Below are positions 1-5,924 of a DNA stretch of 11,292 nt, piece after piece. A program made the translations under genes and the position numbers. Location of the stretch: NCBI GenBank assembly GCA_964452635.1, contig CAYVMP010000019.1, positions 1-11,292 on the forward strand. The letters are read 5' to 3'. Positions within the stretch are counted from its first letter, which is position 1. Each line of letters begins with the position of its first letter. The notes below the pieces were generated by a model that saw nothing but the letters and a program-made list of their open reading frames with translations, ran no database searches and had not been told where the DNA came from. This DNA is from CAYVMP01 sp964452635 (GTDB lineage Bacteria; Patescibacteriota; Minisyncoccia; Phycocordibacterales; DATDWN01).

Positions 1-55
1 CGAACCCCCGACAGTGCTTTTGGAGAGCGCTGTTATACCACTTAACTAATCTCCC
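1..55 (-). tRNA. tRNA-Trp (CCA anticodon), 3' end cut by window
   Basis: On the minus strand, acceptor GGGAGAT, a D arm of the GTTAAGTGGTATAAC type, anticodon loop CTCCAAA (anticodon CCA) and the start of the T arm (GGGGTTCG) follow in order. The window edge removes the rest of the T arm, the 3' acceptor strand and any CCA tail. The anticodon stem GCGCT/AGCAC has one C-A mismatch as read. It decodes UGG, and with no sign of UGA recoding in the window this fits a standard code. It has its own promoter just upstream (67-95). Confidence 0.9.
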
Positions 56-66
56 AATATCATCAA

Positions 67-95
67 ATACTACATAATTTTTGGATATTAAGCAA
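67..95 (-). promoter_or_regulatory. Promoter of tRNA-Trp
   Basis: TTGCTT (95-90), a 17-nt spacer and TAGTAT (72-67) read toward the tRNA, whose first base is at 55. Predicted initiation near 60 leaves a leader of about 5 nt. The -35 box is the T-tract of the terminator hairpin immediately upstream (96-119), so end and start signals share bases. Called by eye only. Confidence 0.6.
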
Positions 96-119
96 AAGAC
101 TCGACTTGTGCCGAGTCTT
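96..119 (-). terminator. Rho-independent terminator after the 92-aa gene
   Basis: Perfect 8-bp stem AAGACTCG/CGAGTCTT with an 8-nt loop. On the minus strand the 3' arm runs into TTTTGCTT, giving a short U-tract. It sits 26 nt past the stop of the leftward gene at 146. The plus-strand side is also followed by an A-rich stretch, but no plus-strand gene needs it. Confidence 0.7.
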
Positions 120-145
120 CAAAAAATTACTCAGGATTGCTGTTG

Positions 146-424
146 TTACGGACCTTCATTCTTGTCTTGCTCCTGTGCAATAACGAATAAATCATAAAAG
201 GTTTTTACTTTGAGAGAAAGACTGCGTCGAACTCCTTCGGGATTCATACCTCGAACAAAACAATCCTCTTTTATTTGGCTGATTAACCAATCCCTACTTT
301 TCTGTTCAGCTTCCCTTTCCTTTTCCCTTTTTTCCTCTTCCTCTTTCTTCATTTTCCACTCATTTACTCTTGATATTACCCCAGCCCTACTCCTTAATCT
401 AATACGTCGTACCCCTAGCCTCAT
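146..424 (-). CDS. Small basic, charged protein of unknown function (92 aa)
   Basis: I do not recognise this protein. The N-terminus is Arg-rich (residues 1-20). Residues 24-43 are almost entirely Lys, Glu and Arg and should form a charged helix or short coiled coil. The C-terminal half is more globular (motif KEDCFVRGMNPEGVRRSLS, about 52-70). No signal peptide or membrane segment is visible. A GTG lies 12 nt further upstream, but it is part of a perfect AGGAGGTG Shine-Dalgarno (441-434), so I start at the ATG at 424, 9 nt downstream of that SD. The gene has its own promoter and terminator and lies between rpmG and tRNA-Trp, so it forms a single-gene unit. The strong SD contrasts with the leaderless genes nearby and suggests a real, well-translated gene. 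An RNA- or ribosome-binding role would suit the charge and neighbourhood, but that is a guess. Confidence 0.75.
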   Translation of the reverse strand: MRLGVRRIRLRSRAGVISRVNEWKMKKEEEEKREKEREAEQKSRDWLISQIKEDCFVRGMNPEGVRRSLSLKVKTFYDLFVIAQEQDKNEGP

Positions 425-448
425 GATAATATACACCTCCTAGAGCAC

Positions 449-477
449 AGACTATTCTAAAACCACACATAAGTCAA
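449..477 (-). promoter_or_regulatory. Promoter of the 92-aa gene
   Basis: TTGACT (477-472), 17-nt spacer, TAGTCT (454-449), followed by a short leader carrying the AGGAGGTG SD. The -35 box begins in the T-tract of the rpmG terminator hairpin (476-503), so the two signals overlap. The -10 match is weak apart from the TAnnnT frame. Confidence 0.5.
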
Positions 478-503
478 AACATCACCGATACTGGTGATGT
501 TTT
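476..503 (-). terminator. Terminator of rpmG (bidirectional shape)
   Basis: An 11-bp perfect stem AAAACATCACC/GGTGATGTTTT around a 6-nt loop, 12 nt past the bL33 stop. On the minus strand the 3' arm ends in TTTT and continues as GACT. Confidence 0.75.
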
Positions 504-515
504 GTATAGAATGTA

Positions 516-671
516 CTATTTCTTTGCTTCCTTAAAAGCCACTCGTTTGCGGAGTTTTTTACTATACTTTTTGAGCTCGATTTTTCGCTCGACTTTTTTC
601 TTGTTTTTCTTTGTCCAATAGACTTCTCCAGTCTCCTTGTTTTTGATTTGTATCAATCGGTCTTGTGACAT
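516..671 (-). CDS. rpmG: Ribosomal protein bL33 (51 aa), cysteine-free form
   Basis: Large-subunit ribosomal protein bL33, which sits near the E site of the 50S subunit. The 51-residue product starts MSQDRLIQIKNKETGEVYWT and contains the family's core: an aromatic YWT strand (18-20), the basic KNKKKVERKIELKKYSKKLRK block (about 22-42) and the closing KEAKK. Length and order match bL33. There is no Cys, so it is the type without the two CxxC zinc-binding pairs found in many bL33 homologues. It lies in a gap of other reading frames and is easily missed because it is short. The ATG at 671 abuts an AT-rich stretch without a Shine-Dalgarno. A terminator follows 12 nt after the stop, so it is a one-gene unit. 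Confidence 0.88.
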   Translation of the reverse strand: MSQDRLIQIKNKETGEVYWTKKNKKKVERKIELKKYSKKLRKRVAFKEAKK

Positions 672-782
672 ATGTTTATATTTAGTCTTCACAGTCTACC
701 AGAAAGCAGAAAAAAGGCAAATTGCCAATATATGATTTGTCTTTATTGCACAGAGACTATACCATATAGAACGGAGGTTTCC

Positions 783-1184
783 ATGAAGCTTTTAGTTGTT
801 TTTTTGGGGTTTACAACCCTGTTGTTTTCGAGAAAAATTCCCGAAACTGAGGCGATGAAAAAAAGGATTCAATGGGTTGACATTGGGTGTCCCTTCTCGG
901 GACGACAAGGACGATTCGTCCTCGATGCACAGGTTAAGATCGAAGTTCACAAAGGTAAGGTGACCAAAATCACCTTCAAGAAAAGACTTCACCCTGTGTT
1001 CGAGGTTGAAATAGTAGATAAAGTAAAGAAATGGAGGTTCATCCCAGAGAAAAAGAAATGGAATACGACCATCCATTTCAAAAAAACATGTTCCCTATTT
1101 GAATTTGAAACAAAACCACGAGTATACCTCGTGGTTTGTTTTTTGGTGCGCTGTTTGGGACGATATCTAAATGGAATTGATTAG
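783..1184 (+). CDS. Small exported protein with TonB-C-like domain; 3' end doubtful
   Basis: The frame is open further upstream, but GGAGG (773-777) sits 5 nt before the ATG at 783, which I take as the start (133 aa). Residues 1-16 (MKLLVVFLGFTTLLFS) look like a signal peptide or N-terminal anchor. Residues about 44-100 resemble the C-terminal domain of TonB-type proteins: a beta strand pair (FVLDAQVKIEV, KVTKITF), a helix leading into KVKKWRFIPEKKKW (80-93), and a closing strand NTTIHFK. That motif matches the 'av.kWrF.Pa' core of the family. The last 25 or so residues are not family-like and are encoded by a strong terminator hairpin (1113-1137) and its T-tract. A one-base slip in the A7 run at 1080-1086 would instead give an ending KKNMFPI with a TGA at 1100-1102, just ahead of the hairpin. 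I trust the gene more than its annotated 3' end. Function unknown; no TonB partners are visible. Confidence 0.6.
   Translation: MKLLVVFLGFTTLLFSRKIPETEAMKKRIQWVDIGCPFSGRQGRFVLDAQVKIEVHKGKVTKITFKKRLHPVFEVEIVDKVKKWRFIPEKKKWNTTIHFKKTCSLFEFETKPRVYLVVCFLVRCLGRYLNGID
1113..1144 (+). terminator. Strong terminator between converging transcripts
   Basis: A perfect 10-bp stem AAACCACGAG/CTCGTGGTTT with a 5-nt loop, followed on the plus strand by G and six T (1139-1144). On the minus strand it is preceded by A-rich sequence and followed by TTGTTTC, so it may also stop the leftward transcript. It lies inside the open frame of the exported protein, which is odd for a coding region. Confidence 0.8.
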
Positions 1185-1191
1185 TATATGA

Positions 1192-1217
1192 AAGGCCACT
1201 CATTGCTAAGTGGCCTT
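1192..1217. terminator. Perfect hairpin, possible 3' end of the leftward RNA
   Basis: A 9-bp perfect stem AAGGCCACT/AGTGGCCTT with an 8-nt loop. Only three T follow the minus-strand arm, so termination efficiency is uncertain. It could be the 3' hairpin of the structured RNA candidate instead. Confidence 0.4.
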
Positions 1218-1551
1218 GCCCGATTTTCTCTCGACTAACTTCTTGGTGATGGTGCCCGCCTTGTAATATTAGGCTCATGGACTCTACCATCTGCGCTTTA
1301 CTCATCGGGTGTCGGTGCATTTTTTTCTAGTGGCATAGCACCTTTGCCGAAGCCGTTTCTCTGTCACAGAAAAATATAATCTCGTGACAGAAAAGTCTTG
1401 CTCATGTGAGAACTCTGATATTGAGTCCTCTTCGACTTTAGCTATTTAGGATAGCTACACCCTTATGACCTTGTCAGTCACCGACCCCATCATGTGATGG
1501 GATCAGTTCTAAAAGGGGTATTCCCCCGGACGAAGATAATTTTATCATTCT
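1192..1551 (-). ncRNA. Candidate structured RNA of unknown family, about 360 nt
   Basis: This stretch without a convincing gene lies directly downstream of a perfect consensus promoter (1559-1587). On the minus strand it folds locally many times: GATA/TATC (1535-1546), GGGG/CCCC (1515-1526), CCCATC/GATGGG (1486-1501), a 7-bp stem 1439-1445/1451-1457, an 8-bp stem 1423-1430/1408-1415, an extended 7-11-bp stem 1384-1394/1357-1367, and the 9-bp hairpin at 1192-1217. Two stems (1411/1427 and 1359/1392) pair G·U on the minus strand but would be A·C on the plus strand, which points to the minus strand as the RNA. I looked for tmRNA, RNase P and SRP RNA landmarks and did not find them. A 24-codon frame (1548-1474) begins 3-4 nt after the predicted start and could be a leader peptide. 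The 3' end is uncertain: 1192 or the terminator near 1113. Confidence 0.45.
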
Positions 1552-1558
1552 GGAACAG

Positions 1559-1587
1559 ATTATACACCTAATCATGTTATTTGTCAA
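1559..1587 (-). promoter_or_regulatory. Perfect consensus sigma-70-type promoter
   Basis: TTGACA (1587-1582), exactly 17 nt, TATAAT (1564-1559), reading left. This is the only exact double-hexamer match I found in the window. It lies 25 nt downstream of the tRNA-Tyr 3' end, so it drives what follows and not the tRNA. Predicted start near 1552-1551. Confidence 0.75.
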
Positions 1588-1611
1588 GCACATAGGGATG
1601 CATAGTTGTTG

Positions 1612-1693
1612 TGCGTCGGGAGGGACTCGAACCCCCGGAGGCCGAAGCCGTCGCGTTTACAGCGCGATGTAATTGCCACTATACGACCGACGC
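1612..1693 (-). tRNA. tRNA-Tyr (GTA anticodon), no encoded CCA
   Basis: Acceptor GCGTCGG pairs fully with CCGACGC. D stem GTA/TAC, anticodon stem TCGCG/CGCGA around loop CTGTAAA (anticodon GTA), a long class II variable arm with a GGC-TTC-GGCC-like core, T arm GGGGG-TTCGAGT-CCCTC, discriminator A. The next bases are CAAC, so CCA must be added enzymatically. The first 15 nt of this gene double as the last codons and stop of the upstream protein gene. A possible private promoter (TTTACT-17-TACAGT, 1739-1711) lies in the end of that coding region. Confidence 0.93.
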
Positions 1694-2314
1694 ATATTTG
1701 GATATATACGACTGTATCATACTTTTGATCTCTAGTAAAAGCTTTTTATCATGATATCTCACATGAATCATTCCGTATTCCATTTTTCTTCCTTCTATTT
1801 TGAAATCAGAACGTACATATGGTTTTGAAAATTGTTCTTTTGGAATTTTTGTTATTTTGCTCCAAAAACTTATAAGTGTATCTATATTTTGATCTGAGTA
1901 ACAATATAAATAGACTCTAAATTTACTTTCTTGTGGTTTAAAAACTGACCTAACAAAAATTAAAAACAACTTAATCATTGATGGATCACTATTCGCAAAA
2001 TCAACAGTAGAATTTGAATCTTGTCCTTTGTAACCCTCTGCCCAATACAACATTGTGCCGATTGATGCCAGTTCTTTTAGATATTGTGTTTTTAGTTCTT
2101 GTTTTTTGAAAGAAAGCGGTTTATTGAAAAATTTTGCTTTCTGAGCATCTTTGCGGGATCTTTTTGGTATTGAATTTCGCTTTATAAATGATTCTATAGC
2201 ATCCAATGAGACTCCCATTTTTTTAGAAACATCCTTAATGCTTAGTTTTTCATTCAAATATAATTTTTCGATAATTGGCAACTTATCCTGAGAAATTTTT
2301 GGTTTAGGTGACAT
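1679..2314 (-). CDS. HTH protein with LAGLIDADG-endonuclease-like core (211 aa)
   Basis: Residues about 15-50 form a helix-turn-helix (SIKDVSKKMGVSLDAIESFI), followed by a basic linker (50-62). The core, about 84-200, begins IGTMLYWAEGYK, which resembles a degenerate LAGLIDADG helix ending in an acidic residue (Glu93). It continues with FANSDPSMIKLFL, FRVYLYCYSDQ, ISFWSKITKIP and YGMIHVRYHDKKLLLEI, the strand/helix order seen in single LAGLIDADG-like units. DNA binding is likely; cleavage is inferred. A TTG 36 nt upstream is in frame, but TTGCAA-18-TATAAT ends 6 nt before the ATG at 2314, so I start there; the mRNA would be leaderless. The gene is visibly more A+T-rich than clpB and tRNA-Tyr on either side, a possible sign of transfer. 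Its last four codons and TAG stop lie inside tRNA-Tyr. It could also be a regulator built on an inactive nuclease fold. Confidence 0.72.
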   Translation of the reverse strand: MSPKPKISQDKLPIIEKLYLNEKLSIKDVSKKMGVSLDAIESFIKRNSIPKRSRKDAQKAKFFNKPLSFKKQELKTQYLKELASIGTMLYWAEGYKGQDSNSTVDFANSDPSMIKLFLIFVRSVFKPQESKFRVYLYCYSDQNIDTLISFWSKITKIPKEQFSKPYVRSDFKIEGRKMEYGMIHVRYHDKKLLLEIKSMIQSYISKYASVV

Positions 2315-2320
2315 AAACCA

Positions 2321-2350
2321 ATTATATAATAATACCAACGTCTTTTGCAA
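2321..2350 (-). promoter_or_regulatory. Leaderless promoter of the HTH/LAGLIDADG-like gene
   Basis: TTGCAA (2350-2345), 18-nt spacer, TATAAT (2326-2321), then 6 nt and the ATG at 2314. No Shine-Dalgarno fits in 6 nt, so initiation would fall on or next to the start codon. It begins 5 nt after the clpB stop. Confidence 0.65.
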
Positions 2351-2355
2351 TTGGG

Positions 2356-5034
2356 TTATCCTACCATACTCTCTGATGTGAGGCTAGATGACACGAATGA
2401 TCCATTGCGACGACCCTTCTTCACGTCGAAGAGATACTCACCATTTTTCATATCAACAGTGATCGAACCTCCTTTCATGAGTCCCTTCCCTACCATGAGC
2501 GTTGCGATTGGTGTCAGTATTTTATTCTGAATGAGACGCTTAAGTGGTCGTGCTCCGTACTGTGGACTGTATCCTTCACGTCCAAGATGCTCATAGACAG
2601 CAGGTGTCACGGTGAGTGTGATTTCCTTCTGTGCCAAACGCTCTACGACGATTGCGACTTGCAACTTCACGATTTCAGCGATTGCTTCCTTGCTCAAAAT
2701 ATCAAACACAATAATCTCATCGAGACGATTGAGGAATTCTGGACGGAAATGCTCTTTGAGTGCGTCGAGAACTTTAGTTTTCGCCTCAGCATAGTTTGCC
2801 TTATCACTTGTATCCGACGCGAAGCCGATTTTCTCCATTTTGTCGATATATCGTGCACCGATGTTTGATGTGAGGATGATCACTGTGTTTCGGAAATTCA
2901 CACTGCGACCCTTTGCATCAGTAAGTTTTCCATTGTCGAGCACTTGCAGGAGAATATTAAACACTTCTGGATGTGCCTTTTCAATCTCATCGAAAAGAAT
3001 CACTGAGTATGGTCGATGTCGTACCTGTTCAGTGAGATTTCCACCCTCCTCGTATCCAACATACCCAGCTGGAGCACCGATGAGTTTCGATACACTGTGT
3101 TTCTCCATGAACTCTGACATATCAACACGAATGAGCGCCTTATCATCATCAAAAAGAAATTCTGCGAGTGCCTTGGTCAGTTCAGTTTTACCAACACCTG
3201 TTGGTCCGAGAAATAGGAATGAACCAATCGGACGGTTTGGGTCTGCAATACCTGCACGTGAGCGTTTGATTGTGTCTGCAATCTTCTGTACTGCCTCTGT
3301 TTGGCCGACAATGCGGTTTTTGAGCACAATATTCATACGATTGAGTTTCTCTGCTTCCTCCTCGAGCATACGAGTAACTGGAATACCGGTCCATTTTGAT
3401 ACAATCATCGCGATATCATTTTCAGTAATCTGTTCATTCAAAATCTGTCGAGAACTCTGAAGTTTCTTGAGTCGTTTACTCTTTACTTCTAAATCCTTTT
3501 CGAGTCCCGGAATCATGCCATATCGAATCTCGGCAGCACGCGACAAATCAGCAGTGGCTTCTGCCTTCTCAGCTTCTCTTCGAAGTTCTTCGAGTTGTTT
3601 CTTGATGGCCTTGATATCCGCTACAGTCTCTTTTTCATTATTCCATTTGAGCTCTATCTCACCTGTCTTTTCTTTCAAATCTGCGATTGACTCGTCAATA
3701 ACTTTGACACGAGCTTTTGATTTCTGATCTGTTTCTTTCTTAAGGGCCTCACGCTCTATTTCCAATTTAACAATCTTAGAATGTGCCTCCTGCAACACAG
3801 GTGGCATATTTTCAAGCGCGATTTTAAGATACGATGCGGCCTCATCAATCAAATCGACTGCCTTATCAGGCAAAAATCTATCAGTAATATACCGAGACGA
3901 GAGATGCACAGCCGCGACGATCGCCTCATCGGTAATGCGCACACCATGATACAGTTCGTATTTCTCTTTCAACCCACGGAGGATTGTAATCGCATCATCG
4001 ACTGACGGTTCATTGACATACACAGGTTGGAATCGACGTGTAAGAGCGGGATCCTTTTCGATGTGTTTCTGATATTCCTTGAGTGTTGTTGCACCGATTG
4101 CTCGCAACTCTCCACGAGCGAGCGCAGGTTTGAGCATGTTTGACGCATCGAGTGACCCCTCTGCAGCACCAGCACCGACGATAGTGTGTATTTCATCCAC
4201 GAAAAGAATAACTTTCCCATCAGACTTCTCTACTTCCTTAAGAATATTTTTTAGTCGCTCCTCGAACTCTCCACGGTATTTAGTACCTGCGACAAGGAGA
4301 CCGAGGTCGAGAGATACGAGTTCTTTGTCCTTCAAAGATTCTGGCACATCACCAAGTGACATGCGTATTGCAAGTCCTTCGACAATAGCGGTTTTACCCA
4401 CACCAGCCTCACCAATGAGAATTGGATTGTTTTTTGTACGACGAGAGAGAATCTGAATGATACGAGAAATCTCTGTGTCTCGCCCAATCACCGGATCAAG
4501 TTTGTTCTGTAATGCGAGTTTAGTCAGTGATCGAGTATATTTAGAAAGTGCTTTAAATTTTTTCGGAGCAGAAGATTCGCTTGTTTTCGTACTTCGTAAC
4601 TCCTCAAGCACGGTGATAACAGACTCACGATCAATCTTAAACTTTGAGAGCAAATCTCGCGCTGGAGATGGTACGGTAATAGATGCGAGAAACAAATGTT
4701 CTGTTGACACGAACTCGTCTTTCAACTCTGATGCGATTTTCCCTGATGACTCGATAACACTCGCAAGTTCTGGTGTGAGATATATCTGATATGATGCAGA
4801 GAGTGTCTGTCCCGCCTCACTTCCCTCTATTGCATCGAGAACAGAATCAGTGAGAAGAATAGTATCGATATCCATTTTGTCCAAAATAGACGGCACAATA
4901 CTCTCCTCTTGCAAAATGAGAGCAGTGAGGAGATGGAGTGGATTAACATGGTTCTGTCCACGTTCAATAGCAAGCTCATGTGCCTTGCGAATCGCCTCCT
5001 TTGCTTTAGTTGTAAAATGATTAAATGGTGGCAT
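2356..5034 (-). CDS. clpB: ClpB-type AAA+ disaggregase with a ClpP-loop-like IGF motif
   Basis: A Hsp100 hexameric unfoldase that threads aggregated proteins through its pore using two ATPase rings. Numbered from the ATG at 5034 (892 aa): two N-domain repeats (about 7-45 and 85-125), AAA-1 with Walker A GEAGVGKT (208-215), Walker B ending DE (280-281) and pore motif GTKYRGEFEER (about 251-261), a long charged coiled-coil M domain (about 415-535) ending in the ClpB-like AEIRYGMIPGLE, AAA-2 with Walker A GPTGVGKT (610-617), Walker B DE (682-683), pore motif AGYVGYEEGG and sensor 2 YGARPLKR (826-833). The long M domain and YGARPLKR say ClpB. However, IGF at 736-738, after TSNIGARYIDKMEK, matches the place and sequence of the ClpP-docking loop of ClpA/ClpC, which ClpB lacks. 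A GTG at 5055 is in frame but lies almost on the -10 box, so I use the ATG. No CIRCE operator is visible. The protease homologue lies just upstream on the same strand. Confidence 0.93.
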   Translation of the reverse strand: MPPFNHFTTKAKEAIRKAHELAIERGQNHVNPLHLLTALILQEESIVPSILDKMDIDTILLTDSVLDAIEGSEAGQTLSASYQIYLTPELASVIESSGKIASELKDEFVSTEHLFLASITVPSPARDLLSKFKIDRESVITVLEELRSTKTSESSAPKKFKALSKYTRSLTKLALQNKLDPVIGRDTEISRIIQILSRRTKNNPILIGEAGVGKTAIVEGLAIRMSLGDVPESLKDKELVSLDLGLLVAGTKYRGEFEERLKNILKEVEKSDGKVILFVDEIHTIVGAGAAEGSLDASNMLKPALARGELRAIGATTLKEYQKHIEKDPALTRRFQPVYVNEPSVDDAITILRGLKEKYELYHGVRITDEAIVAAVHLSSRYITDRFLPDKAVDLIDEAASYLKIALENMPPVLQEAHSKIVKLEIEREALKKETDQKSKARVKVIDESIADLKEKTGEIELKWNNEKETVADIKAIKKQLEELRREAEKAEATADLSRAAEIRYGMIPGLEKDLEVKSKRLKKLQSSRQILNEQITENDIAMIVSKWTGIPVTRMLEEEAEKLNRMNIVLKNRIVGQTEAVQKIADTIKRSRAGIADPNRPIGSFLFLGPTGVGKTELTKALAEFLFDDDKALIRVDMSEFMEKHSVSKLIGAPAGYVGYEEGGNLTEQVRHRPYSVILFDEIEKAHPEVFNILLQVLDNGKLTDAKGRSVNFRNTVIILTSNIGARYIDKMEKIGFASDTSDKANYAEAKTKVLDALKEHFRPEFLNRLDEIIVFDILSKEAIAEIVKLQVAIVVERLAQKEITLTVTPAVYEHLGREGYSPQYGARPLKRLIQNKILTPIATLMVGKGLMKGGSITVDMKNGEYLFDVKKGRRNGSFVSSSLTSESMVG

Positions 5035-5057
5035 ATATTTTATTATAGGAACCACTA

Positions 5058-5085
5058 ATTATACTCTATTTTTGGCACAAGTCAA
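5058..5085 (-). promoter_or_regulatory. Promoter of clpB
   Basis: TTGACT (5085-5080), 16-nt spacer, TATAAT (5063-5058). Predicted start near 5051, leaving a 17-nt leader without an SD before the ATG at 5034. A second TATAAT (5047-5042) lies 7 nt before that ATG but has only a poor -35 (AATAGA), so a leaderless transcript is an alternative. The vegetative-type boxes argue against a purely heat-shock sigma promoter. Confidence 0.6.
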
Positions 5086-5092
5086 TGATATT

Positions 5093-5917
5093 TTATGGCT
5101 CAATGAGTTGATTTAATTCTTTTTTCAGAATAACTGACGGGGTGAATGATTTTGATATATTTTCCGAGAGTTTGATACCCACAATATCCCCCGAAAGGTT
5201 AAACAATGGACTACCACTTACAGTATCCCTAGTAACTACATCGGTATCAATGCCAGATACGTACTTTACACTAGACGTAGCTGTGTTTATTTCTTTCATA
5301 CTAAAGGATGTAACACGACCAACTCCGACTGCATTCTGATCTTCCCCACCGAGAGCAACGACACTCTGTCCGAGCCGAGGTTCAACATCTGCAAATGTCG
5401 CGGGTACAAATGTAAATGATTTGACCAATGCAGGTTTCAAAATTTTAAAAATAATGAAATTTGTTTTTTTATCAACACCAATTGGGTTGAGCTCTATATC
5501 AGTACCATCAGAAAATGTTCCGACATATGTATTTCCAGCAGTGATAGTGTGTCGCTCTGCAACTACACTTCCGTCCTTGGTTGCAATCAATCCCATGCCG
5601 TAGAAAGAAGATGCCTGTGTGAATGCATCCCTCTCCTTGATACGAACGATGCTTTTGAGATTTTTGTTTATTGAATCCATCACCAAATCCTCTTCCTTGA
5701 CCACTACTGTCGTCACTTCCTTTTCACGTGGAGATGAGAGGATGCTCGTCGGTGTCACCTGCTGGATTGTTTTCTCCACAACCTGATTGATGGTTCGCGT
5801 CACCTCAATCGGTGCGGACTGGAGAAGTGAGAAGGTCATAATGCCTGTGGCAATGGACGTCACAAAGCTCACAAGAAGCGTCAGGAGAACGAATTGGTTT
5901 TTATTGAGATCTTCCAT
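5093..5917 (-). CDS. Membrane-anchored trypsin-like (HtrA-fold) protease homologue, His-Asn-Ser
   Basis: 274 aa. Residues about 9-32 are a single hydrophobic segment after a short charged start, so the body should lie outside the membrane. A Thr/Val/Glu-rich linker (35-75) leads to a chymotrypsin-fold domain (about 85-270). Aligned by eye with HtrA/DegP: YGMGLIATKDGSVVAERHTI (106-125) corresponds to the 'GSG.I...G.ivTn.Hvv' block with catalytic His123. VDKKTNFIIFKI (148-159) corresponds to 'D..tDlAllKi' but has Asn153 in place of Asp. DTVSGSPLFNLSGDIVGI (231-248) corresponds to 'GnSGGPl.n..G.viGi' with Ser234. The oxyanion loop and triad are therefore altered and activity is uncertain. No PDZ domain follows. 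It may be a weak protease, a sensor or a binding protein. The ATG at 5917 lies 7 nt after a TAGAAT -10 box, so the mRNA is probably leaderless. It is followed 38 nt later by the clpB promoter region. Confidence 0.75.
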   Translation of the reverse strand: MEDLNKNQFVLLTLLVSFVTSIATGIMTFSLLQSAPIEVTRTINQVVEKTIQQVTPTSILSSPREKEVTTVVVKEEDLVMDSINKNLKSIVRIKERDAFTQASSFYGMGLIATKDGSVVAERHTITAGNTYVGTFSDGTDIELNPIGVDKKTNFIIFKILKPALVKSFTFVPATFADVEPRLGQSVVALGGEDQNAVGVGRVTSFSMKEINTATSSVKYVSGIDTDVVTRDTVSGSPLFNLSGDIVGIKLSENISKSFTPSVILKKELNQLIEP

Positions 5918-5924
5918 ATAAAAT

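Noticed and set aside
210..443. 77-aa rightward open frame opposite the 92-aa gene
   Set aside because: Ser/Phe-rich mirror of the Glu/Lys-rich coding strand. The leftward gene has a perfect SD, a promoter and a terminator; this frame has none.
1078..1320. 80-aa leftward open frame in the structured region
   Set aside because: No Shine-Dalgarno, a composition that looks random, and it runs through two hairpins and into the exported-protein gene on the other strand. Kept as part of the RNA candidate only.
1192..1551. tmRNA, RNase P RNA or SRP RNA in the structured region
   Set aside because: The tRNA-like T arm and tag codons of tmRNA, the conserved P4 halves of RNase P and the GGAAG-type SRP core could not be found on either strand.
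2840..3460. 206-aa rightward open frame opposite clpB
   Set aside because: It lies wholly antisense to the conserved AAA-2 region of clpB, has a low-complexity Ser/Arg-rich composition and has no start signal; it is an artefact of the opposite strand.
5053..5055. GTG start for clpB adding seven residues
   Set aside because: It lies 2 nt from the -10 box, so it would not be on the transcript, and the family normally begins near the later Met.
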